A stretch of 64,000 nucleotides of DNA from Cricetomys ansorgei (GCA_026225945.1 JAMJFZ010003746.1:5320501-5384500), one strand, 5' to 3'. Counted from the first letter of the stretch, positions 1-12,330 are shown. A program made the numbers and translations. The notes: generated by a model from the sequence alone, not told the origin.

Positions 1-23
1 ATTACATGCCCACTGGTGTGTGT

Positions 24-217
24 GTCTGTGTTTTTTAAATTTTTATTATTTTATTTGTTTGGATGTTTTGCCTGTATGTGTACCACCTGGGTCCCAGTGG
101 AATTACCCATAGTTTTGAGCTGTCATGTGGGTGTTGTGAATTGAGCCCAAGTTTTCTAGGGGTGAAGCCAGTGCTTTTAACTGCTGAGCAATAATCTCCT
201 TCCAACTCGCTTTTCAC
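24..217 (-). repeat. B2/B3-type SINE
   Basis: Read on the minus strand, it has the tRNA-like head (TGCTGAGC... AACTGC) and the tail region with the GTTTTGCCTG motif typical of rodent B3 elements. It is diverged. Confidence 0.7.
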
Positions 218-794
218 TAGTGAACTGATATTGTTCTGACAGTTCTACACTGAATACACTGGAAAGGCAATACTACATCCCCAGTGTCAGATAAACCTTA
301 TTTGAAACCTTAGCTTTACTTACTAGCTGTATGGGACTGTTGCTTCTTAACCTCCACAAACCTCTTTTGTTTTTTGTTTTTTTTTGCATCAATAAGATAA
401 AGATCTTATTAGCACTACTTTATTAAATTATGAAGATTAATGAAGTTAACCAAACTTAATGCAATTTGACAAAGCTCAAAACATAGAACTCAATAAATAC
501 AGGCTATTATTTGATACCAATAGTTAGTAGCAATCAAAGATAAATGTTTAGTTAAGTGTGACAGTAATACAAATAATTATATTTGAATGCATGTCTTTGG
601 GTGAGAAACCAATACTATTTCTGTCCAGTTGGATCTATGAAGAAGAGTAATTTGGAAGTGGTTGGTCAGGGGAAAGTTGAACTTTGAATATATCTCAAAG
701 ATATCACCCATAGAGTTGGCTGTCTTTGATTATCTCTTTAATAAGATTTATCTGCCCAGATCCAACCAACCCAATTACTCTTTGCGATTTAATC
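218..794. other. AT-rich non-coding stretch, no gene seen
   Basis: The stretch contains A/T runs and no open frame or splice-bounded exon I can support. No repeat family was recognised. Confidence 0.6.
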
Positions 795-1040
795 TCACTT
801 CTGAGTAACCTAGGCTGACCTGGAACCCATGATCCTCCTGCCTCAGCCTAAGTGTTGAAATTACAGAAGTGCCAGCCTTTTGGCTCCTCAGGTCTGGCTT
901 TTTGTGAGTGTTTGTTTTGGTTTGGGTTTGGTTTGGCTTGTTGGGAACAAGGTCTCACATAACCTATGTTGGCTTGGCACTCTGTGACGGGGAAGTGACT
1001 GGATTACAGGCACGGACCGCCACCCAGATCCTCACTCTCT
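795..1040 (-). repeat. Two degenerate B1 SINEs
   Basis: Both copies show the reversed B1 right half (CCTCCTGCCTCAGCCT, then GGATTACAGGCACGGACC) with many substitutions. They lie head to tail and look old. Confidence 0.6.
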
Positions 1041-1796
1041 GTTCTTCTACTTTGCACAGTCGGTTGACCCATCCCACAAAAATGGTGCAGTTCACAACAG
1101 TGAATTTGTGGGTTCTTTCTTTCTTTTTTTTTTCTAGATTGTAAAACAAGTAAAAATCGTGTAAGTGCCCTGTAGGCACCATCTGTTGTGCATCTTCTGA
1201 GGTTCAAGACAAGGAAACACAAGCGGGGATTCAATTAAAATTATGGACTCAAAATAGCAAAGGAGAACTCAAAAACAAACAAAAAAGTAGAATACAATCT
1301 CTGAATCCCAGGGAAGTTACTAGCGCCTACAAGGGTGTTCTTTGTGAAGTATATAAAGTGATTACTGCAAAACTCCTGCGGCTAGGAAAAAAAAAAAAAA
1401 AAAGGTTTCTGGGAATCTTGAGTCAGAACCTCCAATGGCAAACAAGGAGCTGCTGAATCCACCTCTTCCCGCGGCTTCCTCTGCCAGAGCTAGCCGGCTG
1501 GAACCAGCCAGGCAACAGACTTCGCAGTTAGAATAGCTAAACACTGGTCAAGCCTTGCCCCACCCACACCCCTCCTCCTTTCCTTCCTTCTCCATTTCTG
1601 CACATTAAACTGTGTGCCTCTTTCTAACTGTGCAGACACAAAGGGAGATGGGGTCGGAAAAGGAACGGAAGCTTCCGTAGTGGCAGAATCACAGAACGAT
1701 ACACTTGAAAGAACGGACATCTAAGAGGGGTAAGGCCCCTCCCTATAATTGCATCCAGTTGTGAGATCCGCCCCCCACCCCCCACCCCGCAAACCC
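1041..1796. other. Unique non-coding stretch
   Basis: No gene seen. It contains a poly-A run near 1386 and a C-rich run near 1770. The block 1400-1720 is non-repetitive with mixed composition and could be ancestral intergenic sequence. Confidence 0.5.
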
Positions 1797-1945
1797 CAGG
1801 AGTCACCTGGGATCTTTGCTTAAAATGCAGGTTGTGTGGTTCCCCACCTCCAACCGGAATCTACTGCAGTTGAGCCACTAAACTTTGAGAACTATTCCCA
1901 ACTCTGCATTTTTTAATAACCACGCCAGGCGATCAGTACCCACAT
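1797..1945 (+). repeat. MER5-like hAT-Charlie remnant
   Basis: The pattern GGAGTCACCTGGGATCTTTG, then TTAAAATGCAG, then CCCACCTC, then CTCTGCATTTTTTAATAA follows the MER5 layout of an old mammalian hAT DNA transposon. Assignment is from memory of the consensus. Confidence 0.55.
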
Positions 1946-1959
1946 AAAAGTTCCTAAAG

Positions 1960-2115
1960 AGAGCTCCATCTGCAAAATGCTGTTTATTTAAAGCACTCAA
2001 CATTTATAAACTCACTGTAGCCTCCAGCAACCTCGTAAGGTTGAGTGATTTTGTGAGCCCCCCTCACCCCCCAGGAGAAAGGTGAGACAAGGAGATTAAG
2101 TCGCTGATAATAATT
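1960..2115 (+). repeat. Probable MIR remnant
   Basis: The run AGCACTCAACATTTATAAACTC, then CAACCTCGTAAGGTTGAG, then GAGAAAGGTGAGACAAGG resembles the MIR core, diverged. Confidence 0.5.
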
Positions 2116-2439
2116 TCCTGTTCTCTTTTTTGCCTGTTCATACGGGGTATTTTCAAGTGTATCAATTTTGGAAGACTTGAGGGAAACAATAGGGTAAAGA
2201 AACTTGAAAAGGCAACATGTTCTTTCCTAGTAAGAAGATAAAATGGCAAATTCTCATTACTGCTCTATTTCTTTGTTTTGTTTTTAAATCATTTCTACTC
2301 TTGGCTTAAAAAAAAAAAAATCGTGGGCTTTTTACTCTTCCATCAATTCCAGAATCCCCAAACACTTTGTTTTTTTTGGGGGGGGGGGTTGCTTCTCTTT
2401 TCTTTGAGTTTGAGTTTTATCCTAAACAGGCAAATGCAA
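2116..2439. other. Unique stretch with poly-A and poly-G runs
   Basis: No gene seen. It has a poly-A run near 2310 and a T8G10 homopolymer junction near 2371-2388. Confidence 0.6.
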
Positions 2440-2596
2440 AGCCAGACAAGATAGTGAGGAAAAAGAAAAACTGAGAAACAGGGCTTGGAGAGAGTTCAAG
2501 GTCATCCTCAGCTGCCTTTCGACTTTGAGGCTAGCCTAAACTACCAGATACCCTATCTCAAAAAAAAAAAAAAAAGAAAGAAAGAAAGAAAGAAAA
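2440..2596 (+). repeat. Degenerate B1 with (GAAA)n tail
   Basis: GAGTTCAAGGTCATCCTCAG and CTATCTCAAAA identify a diverged B1 right half. It ends in poly-A and a GAAA tract at about 2566-2596. Confidence 0.6.
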
Positions 2597-2694
2597 AAAT
2601 ACACATTAAATGCAGTAAAAACTAAATAGGATTAACCAGTGAGGCGTCACATGCCTGCGATCTCAGGACTCAAGAAACCAAAGCAAAAGCCTCA

Positions 2695-2870
2695 AGAGAT
2701 ACCAGGCTTAGTGTTTAAGAGCACTGGCTGCTCTTCAGAAAACCAGCACCCAAATAGTGCCTAACTCCCTTAACTCCATTTGAGAAGCTCCCTCAGAGGG
2801 TGCCAGACACATACATACACGCAGTGCAGGCACATAGACACATAAAATATCTTTGCAAAAAAAAAAAAAG
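2695..2870 (+). repeat. B3-type SINE
   Basis: TTAAGAGCACTGGCTGCTCTTC is the characteristic tRNA-derived head, and the element ends in CA-rich sequence and poly-A at about 2867. A degenerate ID/B4-like element follows to about 3060. Confidence 0.75.
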
Positions 2871-3274
2871 ATCAGCGGAGGGGGCTGAGGGATGCAGCTC
2901 CTGGTAGATGCTTGCTTACCTCAAAGAAAATTCTGAAATGGCCAGAAATGCCCACAAGAATCTCAGTAACCAGGACAGAAGCTCGAGCATCTAGAGTCTC
3001 TTAAGGAAACTTGTTTGAAGTCAGCCTGGGACACAGGAGGCTGTCTCCAAGGGAGAGGAAAGGGAATCAATGGAGGGTAGAATTGCTAGTAGACTTCTGT
3101 CTCCCCAAGCTTAGCAGCTGGGCACATAAATTAGACACAGGCTCGTTTAACGAACGAAAGTGAGTGCAGACTTCGGTTCGTCAGAGACCAGAGGAATATT
3201 TGGAATGCATAGTTATCCCTGCCCCCCCCCCCCGTGTCATAAGCCGGTTTTATCATGTGGAATCTAAGAACTTT

Positions 3275-3475
3275 TATATGCAGTAAGCCCTTCCAGTCTC
3301 CTAACAGCCGTGCTAGGTGTGAGTGTCTTTTTGCGAATAAAAAAATCCAAGGCCCAGAGATGTTAATTATCTTGTCCAAAGTCACACAGCTAATAAGTGG
3401 CAGAGCCAATTTTTGCTATAGTTTATTCCAGTTCTTACCACCCATCCAAAGACTTAAAAACTTCTTCAGTTTTTT
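3275..3475 (+). repeat. MIR SINE remnant
   Basis: GGCCCAGAGATGTTAATTAT, TTGTCCAAAGTCACACAGCT and AATAAGTGGCAGAGCCAAT match the conserved MIR core almost base for base. This is an old mammalian-wide element. Confidence 0.8.
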
Positions 3476-4427
3476 CACTTCTTAAATTTAATTGTGTTAT
3501 CTGCGCTTACTGTTTTGGTTTATTTCTTTAATAGTATTTTAAAATATTAGAAAAATAGTGGTATATGTTCAGATTTGCCACAAGACTGAAGAATCCAAGC
3601 TATAAATGTTCAAGAAAAAAATATGAATAAGTGCATGATTCTTCAGATATGCGTGGATTCTGTTTTGATGAATGATAAATAAATCCACTTAAGTCATAAG
3701 AGGATTTGCTAGAGTCATAGAAGCTTTTGTTTATCATTATGGCTTTTGCTCTTCAGATACGAATGTAAAATTATTTCCCGAGACCATGAAATATTTCAAG
3801 GTGTCAGGGGACCCGCCGACATGTGGGGAACAAAAAGGGTTTAGCAGAAAATCCAGTTGAGTAGAAAAAGCAGGATTTAGTGTGTAAGAGAGAGGCTGGA
3901 ATGTAGGTCAGTGTCCCTGACAGTCACAGCTGGTGAAGAACTGTGTCAGGAGACAAAAGGGGGGAGGGTGGGATTTAAGGTGGGGAGATGGAGAGACTGC
4001 ACAGGAGACTGTGATACACAGAGGGGACGTACAGGGCGGCTTTAAGTCAACCTTTTGTAGACTGATAGAAGAAATAGTTGAAGCAGAATTTCCTCTTCTG
4101 CCTCGCAGGCCTGTCCCCTACACCTCTACACCGGGTCTTCTGGAGACAAAGACACCAACCATGAAAGCAACGGAGGAAGACAAATATGTAAAAGGTTAAT
4201 TTTTTTTTTTATTAAAAAAAAAAAGGAAGAAAATGGAAGAATTAATCAGATAACCCAGAAAAACACAAGACTGGGAAGGGCATAGGAAACAATGGCTGAG
4301 AGAAAGATAACAGAGCAAAGTCATCTTGGGTGTGTAATCGTAGGCATATCTGGAATTGGAGGGAACGAAGTACCGGGAAAGGAAGAAAGACACCACAGGA
4401 GTTACAATCTGAAGCTAATATAGTAGG
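3476..4427. other. Unique non-coding stretch
   Basis: No exon or repeat family recognised. It includes a T10 run beside an A11 run at about 4201-4224 that could fold as an imperfect hairpin. Confidence 0.5.
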
Positions 4428-4552
4428 CAGCCGGGCATGGCAGTGCCAGTCTTTATCTCCACCCGTAGCGCTTGGATGGAGAGGCAGGTGGATTTGTCTA
4501 CATAGCTAGTTCCAGGCCAGCCAGGGCTACACAGTGAAACCCAGTATGAGAA
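4428..4552 (+). repeat. B1 SINE
   Basis: The element runs from GCCGGGCATGGCAGTGCCAG to CCAGCCAGGGCTACACAGTG and is moderately diverged. Confidence 0.8.
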
Positions 4553-5888
4553 AAAGTGTTTTGGTGACAAAACTAGGACTTCTCTCTTCTGCCTCACCCA
4601 GGCAAAAGTCCACTTCCGGTGGCTACCTACCTGTCCAGTGTCAGACTACCTTAAACATCTCCTTCCAGGTCTGAGTGGTACTTGTTAAATGTAAATCATT
4701 TAGCAAACAATAGCAGTAATGGCAGCTCTTGGAATGGGGAGGAATTTCAGTGTCTCTGCTTTTGAAATAAGCCATGCACTTTACACATTATTTTCACCAC
4801 TGAAACTTCTCTAATCCTGTTCTGAGAATCCCAGCTCAGAACCGCGGTCCTTCCATCGCGTCCAGTCACCTTCCTATGCCACCACCAGCAACGAAGACTT
4901 TACTCTCCTAAGATCTGCTTCTCAGGCGTAACCAAAATATACACATAACACCCACATTTCAAGATAAAAGCATAGCCAGAAAGAAATGCCGGAGATGAAG
5001 AGCCATCCTTCCCTCAGTAGGAAAGCTGGGGCTGCCTGGCACCCCTGTCTAAGTGAGCATTTCTCCCCATCACCCTCCCACTCAGAAACCTCTTCCCTTC
5101 CTGAGGAAGGGATTTGTTGTTTATTTATCTTGTTTTCTTGTTCCTCTTTTTCTAAGGGCCCTTTCCTTCTTTCTCTTCTTGCAACAGCTTCTGTGTCCAC
5201 CTCACATCGCCCTGTATTTTCTTCTAAATTCTGACTCTGTTGCGTCTTGGCTTAATCTGTTAGCCGTCCACTAAATTTTCAGAGAGTGCTGGAACCAGAA
5301 GCAGCGCATTTGGCAAAAAGCCAGTCACACATACCACACAACCACAAACAAGCACTCGGACTGCAGAATCTTTTCAACAATCCATTCCCGTTTCTTGCGG
5401 TCAGCAGTTCACAAACGCATACACTGGAATACATGTTGCCTACACAAGGCCTCTGCAGTCAGCTCACAAAGACACAATGTGTGCGGAAAGGTCTTTACAG
5501 GCTGCATACACAGGGGATGCATTCTCTACCCCTTCCTAAGCTTTCCTGACTGGCTCTTTCTTCCAGACACCTCCTCCCCTCTGGCTGCCTGGCCGTGGTT
5601 CTGCTTCCCTTCCTGTGTTCCTGCCATCCATCAATCTCCCACAGATCCTCAAGCAAGGCAATAGTTTCTTGAAGTTCCTTTCACCCGGACCAGGAACTTA
5701 ACAGAATCTGCTCTTGCTTATTTCTTCAGCTTTTATTTTTATTTTTATTTTTTTTAATTAAAGAGCACTTGGGGGAAAAAAGCAGGAGAAAAAAAAATGC
5801 AGTCGGAAAGATAAAAGCAGAGAGGGAGGAGGGAGAGCCCTGATAGAAAGTTCACTGTATTGAGAATACTTTAATAAAACCAGAAAAA
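4553..5888. other. Unique non-coding stretch of 1.3 kb
   Basis: This is the longest SINE-free block in the left part of the window. It has short open frames on both strands but no conserved domain, codon bias or splice-bounded exon I can recognise. Pyrimidine-rich segments lie at 5050-5180 and 5540-5640. Confidence 0.5.
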
Positions 5889-6480
5889 CAGCTGGGTCTG
5901 GTGACCAGCCCGGTAAAGGCTTTAATCTCAGTTACTCAGAAGGCTGAGGCAAGAGGCCCAAATATTCAAGGCTTGTCTGACTTACAGGGTGAGGTCTAAG
6001 CTAACCTAGGCACGTGAGTAAAAACCTCCATCTCAAAATTAAAAAAAAAATGCCAAAGGAGAATGTAGTTCATCTGAAGGAGTGGTTAGTTAGCATTCAG
6101 GAAGCCCTGGGCTCAGCCCCAGCCCAGAACAGGGGCTGACGCACACCTGTAAAAGGTAGAGGTGAGAGAATCAGAAGCTCCAGGTCCTCTTCAGCCTTGT
6201 AGCAAAGTGGGGCCAGCATGGACCACAAAGGCCTTGTCTCTAAAGTAAGAGGATGGGGGGGGGCTGATGACGGAGCTCAATGTTAGAGCATTTGCCTCAC
6301 ATTTGCCAGGCCCTGAGTATGGGGGTGGAGGGTAGACTAGTAGAGATGCTTGGGGCTTAAGAGCACATCCTGCTCTTGCAAGACCTGAGTTTAGTTCCCA
6401 GCACCCACGCTGTTCTACTCACAACTGTACACATGTGGTATGTGTTCACACAAACACAGATAAAAACTAAATCTTTAAAG
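5889..6480 (+). repeat. SINE cluster: B1, B4-like, ID and B2
   Basis: Four plus-strand elements lie end to end: a B1 (5889-6048), an ID-B1 composite (6060-6250), an ID (6255-6325) and a B2/B3-type (6338-6480). The last one carries AAGAGCACATCCTGCTCTTGC. Confidence 0.65.
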
Positions 6481-7206
6481 CTAATAATTTTTATAATAAA
6501 TTATAATCGCATAGTTTAAATTTTTATTTAAATGTTAAATTATATAAATTTTAATTTTATAATAAGTTAGAGAATTAAGTTAGTAACAATCTTCCAAAGT
6601 TAAATCTAAGTCTGGAGGAAGAGCAATACCACTTCTGTCCATGCAGGGGTGCTTGTGAGCTGCGGATAAAAAAAGGAAAGCAGAGAGGCGGGCTTCAAAA
6701 TTAAGGAGAAACAAAAGAACTGAACATAGGAGAGATTATATTATTTCTCCTGAGATTTTTGTTTGTGAGGCTAATAGGAGAATTAGTAATGAAGAAAAAT
6801 CCTCTAATACGATTACGTAGTTTGAAATTTCTTAAAAGACAAAATGGATAATCATCACAAGTACCTGCCTCAAGGGAGACTGAAACCACTAATCTGAAGG
6901 TGTTTACCCATGCGTGTCAGGAAGGTACATTTGGTCTCAGATAAAGACAATTTCTCAAACATTACAGTATTTGAGACACAGTCCCCAAAACTACTTTGTT
7001 TACTGAATTCACATTTAACTGATCATCTTGTATAATCTGTATTTATCATGCCCTGGAGGGACTCAGACATCTGCTCAAGTCTGAGAAATGATGCTGTGAA
7101 CTAGGAAGGCTGCACACCTGCGCCTGGACTGCTTGGTGAGGATTGCTAAGTACAGACTCTCCGTTCTGCCAGACAAATGGAATTGCTCCTCTCAGGAGAG
7201 AATGGC
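6481..7206. other. AT-rich then unique non-coding sequence
   Basis: 6480-6570 is almost pure A/T with many short palindromes. The rest is unique sequence with no gene seen. Confidence 0.55.
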
Positions 7207-7210
7207 AAGA

Positions 7211-7524
7211 TCCTCCTTCGCGCTGGGTGTGGTAGCACATGACCCGGTACGTGGAAGGTAGACTGGAGGATCAGGAGTTCCTGGTTATCTTTGGCTACAA
7301 GAGACTGTCTCAAAACAATAGTGGTGGTGAGGGTGAAGGCACATCTCTGGAACTCATGTGGAAGTAGAGAATGAAGTCCCGTCTTTAGATCTCTACACTC
7401 ATTCACAGACACAGGGTTTCTCTGTTGTAACTCTGGCTTGCCTTGGCAAGCCTTGAACTCACAGAGATCCCCCTGCCTCAGCCTCTCCAGGGCTGGGATT
7501 AAAGGCATGAGCCACCACCGCCCA
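7211..7524. repeat. Two B1 SINEs in opposite orientations
   Basis: A degenerate plus-strand B1 (7211-7312) is followed by a clear minus-strand B1 (7398-7524, ending GGATTAAAGGCATGAGCCAC). Confidence 0.75.
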
Positions 7525-7551
7525 CCAAACAAGTGAAATTAAGTTTTAAAA

Positions 7552-7702
7552 TCTAACAAAAGTATATACAAAATGTTGATGAAAGACTTCAAAGAATTAA
7601 ATAGGTATTTCATGTTCCTAGACAGAGAAGTACAGCATCAAGATGTCAAGTCTTCCCATCTGGATCTACAGATTCGACACAATCAAAATCCCAGAAAGCG
7701 GT
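7552..7702 (+). repeat. LINE-1 ORF2 fragment
   Basis: The stretch GATCTACAGATTCGACACAA followed by TCAAAATCCCAGAAAG matches the conserved 3' part of L1 ORF2. It is short and cannot encode a protein. Confidence 0.65.
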
Positions 7703-7732
7703 AGATGTCAACAAGATCATTTAAAAGTTTAC

Positions 7733-8645
7733 ATGGAGGTCAGTGAGATGGGTTTAAAGGGCATGTAGGGGCTTGCTGCAAAGCGTAGCAACCTGAGTTG
7801 AATCCCTAGGACCCACATGGTCGAACCTGGTTGTCCACATGTTCATCATGGCCCATGGGTACACACACACTAATAAATAAATGTAATTTAAAACTTTTTT
7901 TGTATTATATACTACATAAAAAAGTGAACAAACACTTCAAGGGAGCCAGGTGACACAGCACCTGCCTAGAACCCTAGGAGGCTGAGATAAAATGAACCCA
8001 GGAGTTGAAGATTAAGCCTGAGATACAGGTATCATCTCAAATCAAACAAAAATGAGTGGTAAGCCAAGTGTCACGGTGTACCCCTTTAACACCAACACTC
8101 AGGAAGTGGAGATAGGAGTATGTCTGAGTTCCAGGACAGCCAGGACTAGTGACCTGTCTCAAACAAAGCAAAATGATATCAGTCTACCAGGATGTTATAA
8201 CATTGCTGACTTCTTAGCTACAACATCAACAATGAACATATAATCTAAGAAATATCTGATGATGAGCCTGGTGTGGTAGCACACTTAGGAGGCAGAAGCA
8301 GGCAGATCTGTGAGTTTGAGGCCAGCTTGGTCTACAGAGTGAATGCCAGAACTACATAGTGAAACTACACTGGAAAAAGATTCTAGCTTGGTGCGATGGC
8401 ACATTCATTTGATCTCAGCATCTTGGAGACAGAGGCAGGCAGGTTTCTGCATTTCAGGCCAGGCCGGAGCTACCTAGTGAGATCTTGTCTTAAACAAAAA
8501 AACCTGGGCTGGAGAGAGAGATGACCTCTAAGAGTATTGTCTGCTCTTCTAGAGGACCAGGGTTCCATTGCTAACAGCGAATCACAGCCACCTGTAACTC
8601 CAGTTCCAGGGGATCCAACCTCTTCTAACAGTCCTGTCACCTAGG
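7733..8645 (+). repeat. SINE cluster: B2/B3, four B1, B2/B3
   Basis: Six plus-strand elements in series: 7733-7890 (B2/B3), 7940-8048, 8063-8165 (internally deleted), 8262-8372 and 8385-8500 (B1), and 8507-8645 (B2/B3, with GGGCTGGAGAGAGAGATGAC). Confidence 0.7.
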
Positions 8646-9465
8646 TAAACCTCAAACTCATGCAGCTGTGGATTACCCTTAAAGTCCTGTTTTCTGTTTA
8701 AGATTCAGTCCTGTGCCAACACACCCAGTCTCACACAGAATACTTGACACCAAATATGCATCATTCATTTTCTCACACCAATTCTCACCGTTTGAGTGTC
8801 CTACAATTTACCTGATTTAAGGTTAGATCCCACCAAGCAATAGTTCAGTCCCATGATATTACGACTGCAGTAATACCAACCATACCAACCGTAACACAAG
8901 GTCGGACCTCTGGTCCTTCCATCTAGCCCAGATGTATTTGGGACTCCCTTGTCTTTGATAAGGTGCTACCATTCTCGAAGAATTCACCAAGAAGTCTTTA
9001 CTTGCCAGTTTACTGCAGTTCTTATCAAAGATGATCAGCTTGATGGCGAGGCACACAAGACAGGCCGGGGTCTGGCAGAGTGTGGGTCACAGGAGCTCCT
9101 CTCTGCTGGTGCGTACCAACCTCTTTGAAGGCAGGTACTGTACTAACCCAGAATTTATATGTTCCTGAGTTTTTCTAGACTGACGCAGCCTCCTGGAAGG
9201 CAGTGGGTGGGTCTGCAAATTCTAATCCTAATCTCTAGGTCACTGCTGCAAGTAGTCCCATTCAAAACTTTCTTGCCCAAGGGCTTCATATCTCATTAAC
9301 ATAAACTCAAGTGTAACCATTGTGCAAGATCGGGAGCTTATTACAAATGACTAAGGATACTGTTAACACTAGTGAGCTTTCAAGGATTTTAGGCATAGAA
9401 ACAAGACAAAATATACGTATTATATCATGTTTATTTAATGTGTCTTTCATTTGTTAAGACTTGGT
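8646..9465. other. Unique non-coding stretch
   Basis: No gene or repeat family recognised. Confidence 0.5.
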
Positions 9466-9469
9466 CTTG

Positions 9470-9740
9470 TTAGCCCGGTGATTGTGCCCACTCCTTTAAT
9501 TCCAGCACACTGGAGGCAGAGGCAGGTGGAGCTCTCTGTGTTTAAGATCCAGCCTGGTCTACAGAGTGAGTTCCAGGACAGCCAGAGTTACAATTCTGGC
9601 TCAAAAAATCAAAAAGGAAAAGAAAAAAAAAAAAAGCAACAGTCTTGTGCAGCCCAAGCTGTGCTTGAATTCAAGATCCTCCTGCCTTGGCCTGGCTAAA
9701 TCTGGGATTGTCAGTACGTGCACTACCACACCCAGCTTTC
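9470..9740. repeat. B1 (+) followed by degenerate B1 (-)
   Basis: The first has the full B1 pattern to about 9605 with an A-rich tail, and the second shows the reversed right half. Confidence 0.7.
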
Positions 9741-9904
9741 ACAGTGTCTTTTAGCTACACAAAACTCATGAGTTCTTGTGTCTGGAGCATCCACATTGGG
9801 CAAGACATCTGTCTACAGTAAATTCACGTTGTAGATAGATTTTTTAGGACAATAATCCAAAAAAGCGCTATTACTTGTAGGAGTTATAAAGAATGGGTAG
9901 AGAT

Positions 9905-10550
9905 TAGCCATGGATGAGGGTGCGACTCGGCAGTCCCAGCACGTACAAAAACCAGGGTTTGATTCCCAGCACAAAGAAAGGTGGGGGTGGGGCAGGGTGG
10001 TGGTGTTGTAGTTTAGTGAGGTGATTCATTGAGTAATGAATCTGGGGAAGTGGAGAAAAGAGGACCAAGAATTCAAGGTCAGGTGGGCGTGGTAGCCAAG
10101 TTCTTAATGGTATGTCTCTGGAAGTTCAAGGCCAGTTTAGTCTCCGTAGGGCATTTCAGACCAACCAGGTTCTGGGCTTAACTGCGAAACCATTTCTTTA
10201 AAAGAATAATAAACTGGGCAGTGGTGGTGCACGCCTTTAATCCCAGCACTTGGGAGGCAGAGGCCCTCGGATCTCAGAATTTGAGGCCAGCCTGGTCAGG
10301 ACATCCAGGGCTACATAGAGAAACCCTGTCTCAAAACAACAACAATAATAATATGATAAAATAAAATATATTTTGGTTTTTGTTGTTGGGTTTTGTGTGT
10401 TCCTTTGTTTTGGTTTTTCAAGACAGTATTTCTTTGTTATAATCTAGCTCTGTAGATCAGACTGGCCTCAGACCCCCCCCCACCCCACCCCCCCACCCCG
10501 AGATCGGCCCGCTTCTGAGTGCTGGGATTAAAGGTGTTTGTCACCACCTC
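9905..10550. repeat. ID element and three B1 SINEs
   Basis: An ID-like element is at 9905-9975. Diverged B1 (+) is at 10080-10205, a well-preserved B1 (+) at 10214-10340, and a B1 (-) at about 10415-10552 interrupted by a C-rich run near 10473-10500. Confidence 0.75.
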
Positions 10551-10659
10551 CCAGCAATAAAATTTTTTAAAGGAACACAAGGAACCAAGGATGTGGCAGT
10601 CGGGTAGGAGCATATATGATACCTTATAAGCAACAGAAAGCTGAGAACTTTCTTTTGAA

Positions 10660-10860
10660 ATATTCTTAGATTGATTTACTTTTACTTTGTGTGTGTAAAC
10701 ATTTTGCCTGCATGGCTGTATGCGCATTATGTGCGAGTCTATTGGATTCCCTGGAACTGGGGCTGTGAATCACCCTATGGTTCACAGGGAATCGAACCCA
10801 GGTCCTTTCTAAAAGCATCCAGCACCCATGACTGCTGAGCCATCTCTGCAGCTCCCAAGC
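10660..10860 (-). repeat. B3-type SINE
   Basis: The minus-strand copy has the CTGCTGAGCCATCTCTGCAG head and a GTAAACATTTTGCCTGCATG tail region. Confidence 0.75.
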
Positions 10861-11570
10861 TGCCGGCTCAAGGCTTTAGGGTAGACAGTTTCAAATTTTG
10901 AATGGGAGATAAAAATACTGTGGTTATAATATTTGGACTTTAGAGGGATCTTATCTATATTTTAAGGATAACCAGAGAGTGAGTTAATCTAACTAGTGCT
11001 AAAGAAATTTGAATGATTTCTGCTTTGTATTAGAAGCAAAGACGGGGGAAGGTTGGGAAGAAGTAGGAGACGGTGTGGAACTCCGTTAGAACACTGAGCT
11101 GGAGGGTGGAGACAATGACAAGAGAGGGTGAGTGTGACGATGTGACGTTATCAAGGACGTCTCCGACTCGGATTTAGAAGGAAAAAAAGCATTCCTTGCC
11201 AAAAACTTGAGGGCTACTTTTGCTAAAAGCATCGACTCTTGGGCAGGAGGTAGTGGCGTATGACTGTAATCTTAGCGGTTGGGAGGGAGAGGCGGCAGGA
11301 GTTTGAATTTCAGGCCATCCTTTGATTATGCAGCAAGGACCTGGTCTCCAAACAAATCCAAAGCGCTGCCTGTGTCTTGAAACTTGCGCTTATCTGATGG
11401 AAGCTAAAATAGGACAGAGGGATTGGTATCCCAGTCTGTGATGTCTGTTCCCTCTGCTGACTCAACCTTTGAGTCAAACTCTACTATGTTCTGAAACATG
11501 TTGATCACTTGAGAAATGTTTTGTCCAAGACCATAATACAGTATTAACATGGCATATAGCCCACAGGAGC
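10861..11570. other. Unique sequence with one degenerate B1
   Basis: The sequence is mostly unique with no gene seen. A diverged plus-strand B1 lies at about 11240-11370. Confidence 0.5.
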
Positions 11571-11572
11571 AG

Positions 11573-11613
<41 letters not shown>

Positions 11614-12136
11614 AGGATTTAAGAAATATGAAGCCTAGGAATGCAGTCACATATAGGGGGAAATGCCTCCTATTGAGAAATGCCTTCCCAAGTACAGCCA
11701 TTAACAGTACTCTTCAGTCTCCTCCCCACCCACAGGGAAATGACCATTAAGCTTATCAGCAGGATTCGTCCTTCCCCAGCATTACCAGGAGCCACCCTGT
11801 CTCAAGGACAGCTAGTCTAAGGGCACAGGTTGACCACGCCCCCCCATCCCACGAGCCAAACTCCCAACCAATGAGTTTAACAGAGAGCTCTGAGCCAATC
11901 AAAGCTGCACGAGCCCCCATCCCCAGACCCCTTTCCCCTGAACCCCATAAAAGGGCTGGGGGGGAAGGGATGGGGCCCGTCATGTTCATCTCCTGCGTGG
12001 GATAGGCGGGACCCGGACGCGTGCCGGTAATCAATAAATGCCTCATGTATGTTGCAGCGGTTCGTGTCTCGTGGTTCCTTAGAAACCCGCCCGGCTTGCC
12101 CTAACAATTATTATTATTATTATTATTATTTTATTA
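11571..12136. repeat. (TTA)n microsatellite split by an LTR
   Basis: An ATT/TTA array runs up to 11610 and resumes at 12107-12136. The LTR at 11611-12106 sits between the two halves. Confidence 0.8.
11611..12106 (+). mobile_element. Solo LTR of an endogenous retrovirus, copy A
   Basis: The 496-bp block has a retroviral LTR layout: CCAAT boxes at 11868-11872 and 11895-11899, TATA-like ATAAAAG at 11947-11953, AATAAA at 12033-12038, and a 3' end CCCTAACA. The 5' end has TA where the sister copy has TG. It lies in a TTA microsatellite, which hides the target duplication. No gag, pol or env sequence adjoins it, so it is a solo LTR. The sister copy is at 26594-27092 on the other strand. Its 4-bp duplication there suggests a gamma-type (ERV1) element. 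Confidence 0.85.
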
Positions 12137-12195
12137 TTTTGAGTTTCTTGACAACTCAAGCATGAAAGCACCTCTAGCCCTATCAGAAAACCAAG

Positions 12196-12330
12196 ATAAT
12201 TTTATCCCAGCCCCAGGGAGGCAGAGGAAGGTGGATCTCTCTTAGTTCAAGGCCAACCTGGTCTACATAGCCAAATTCCAGGCCAGCCAAGGCTACACAG
12301 TGACGCCTTCCCTGTATCAAAACAACAACA
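12196..12330 (+). repeat. B1 SINE
   Basis: CCCCAGGGAGGCAGAGGAAG through GGCCAGCCAAGGCTACACAG is a recognisable B1. Confidence 0.75.

Noticed and set aside
7146..7532. 128-codon minus-strand frame
   Set aside because: It lies within B1 SINE sequence, whose antisense strand often gives such frames.
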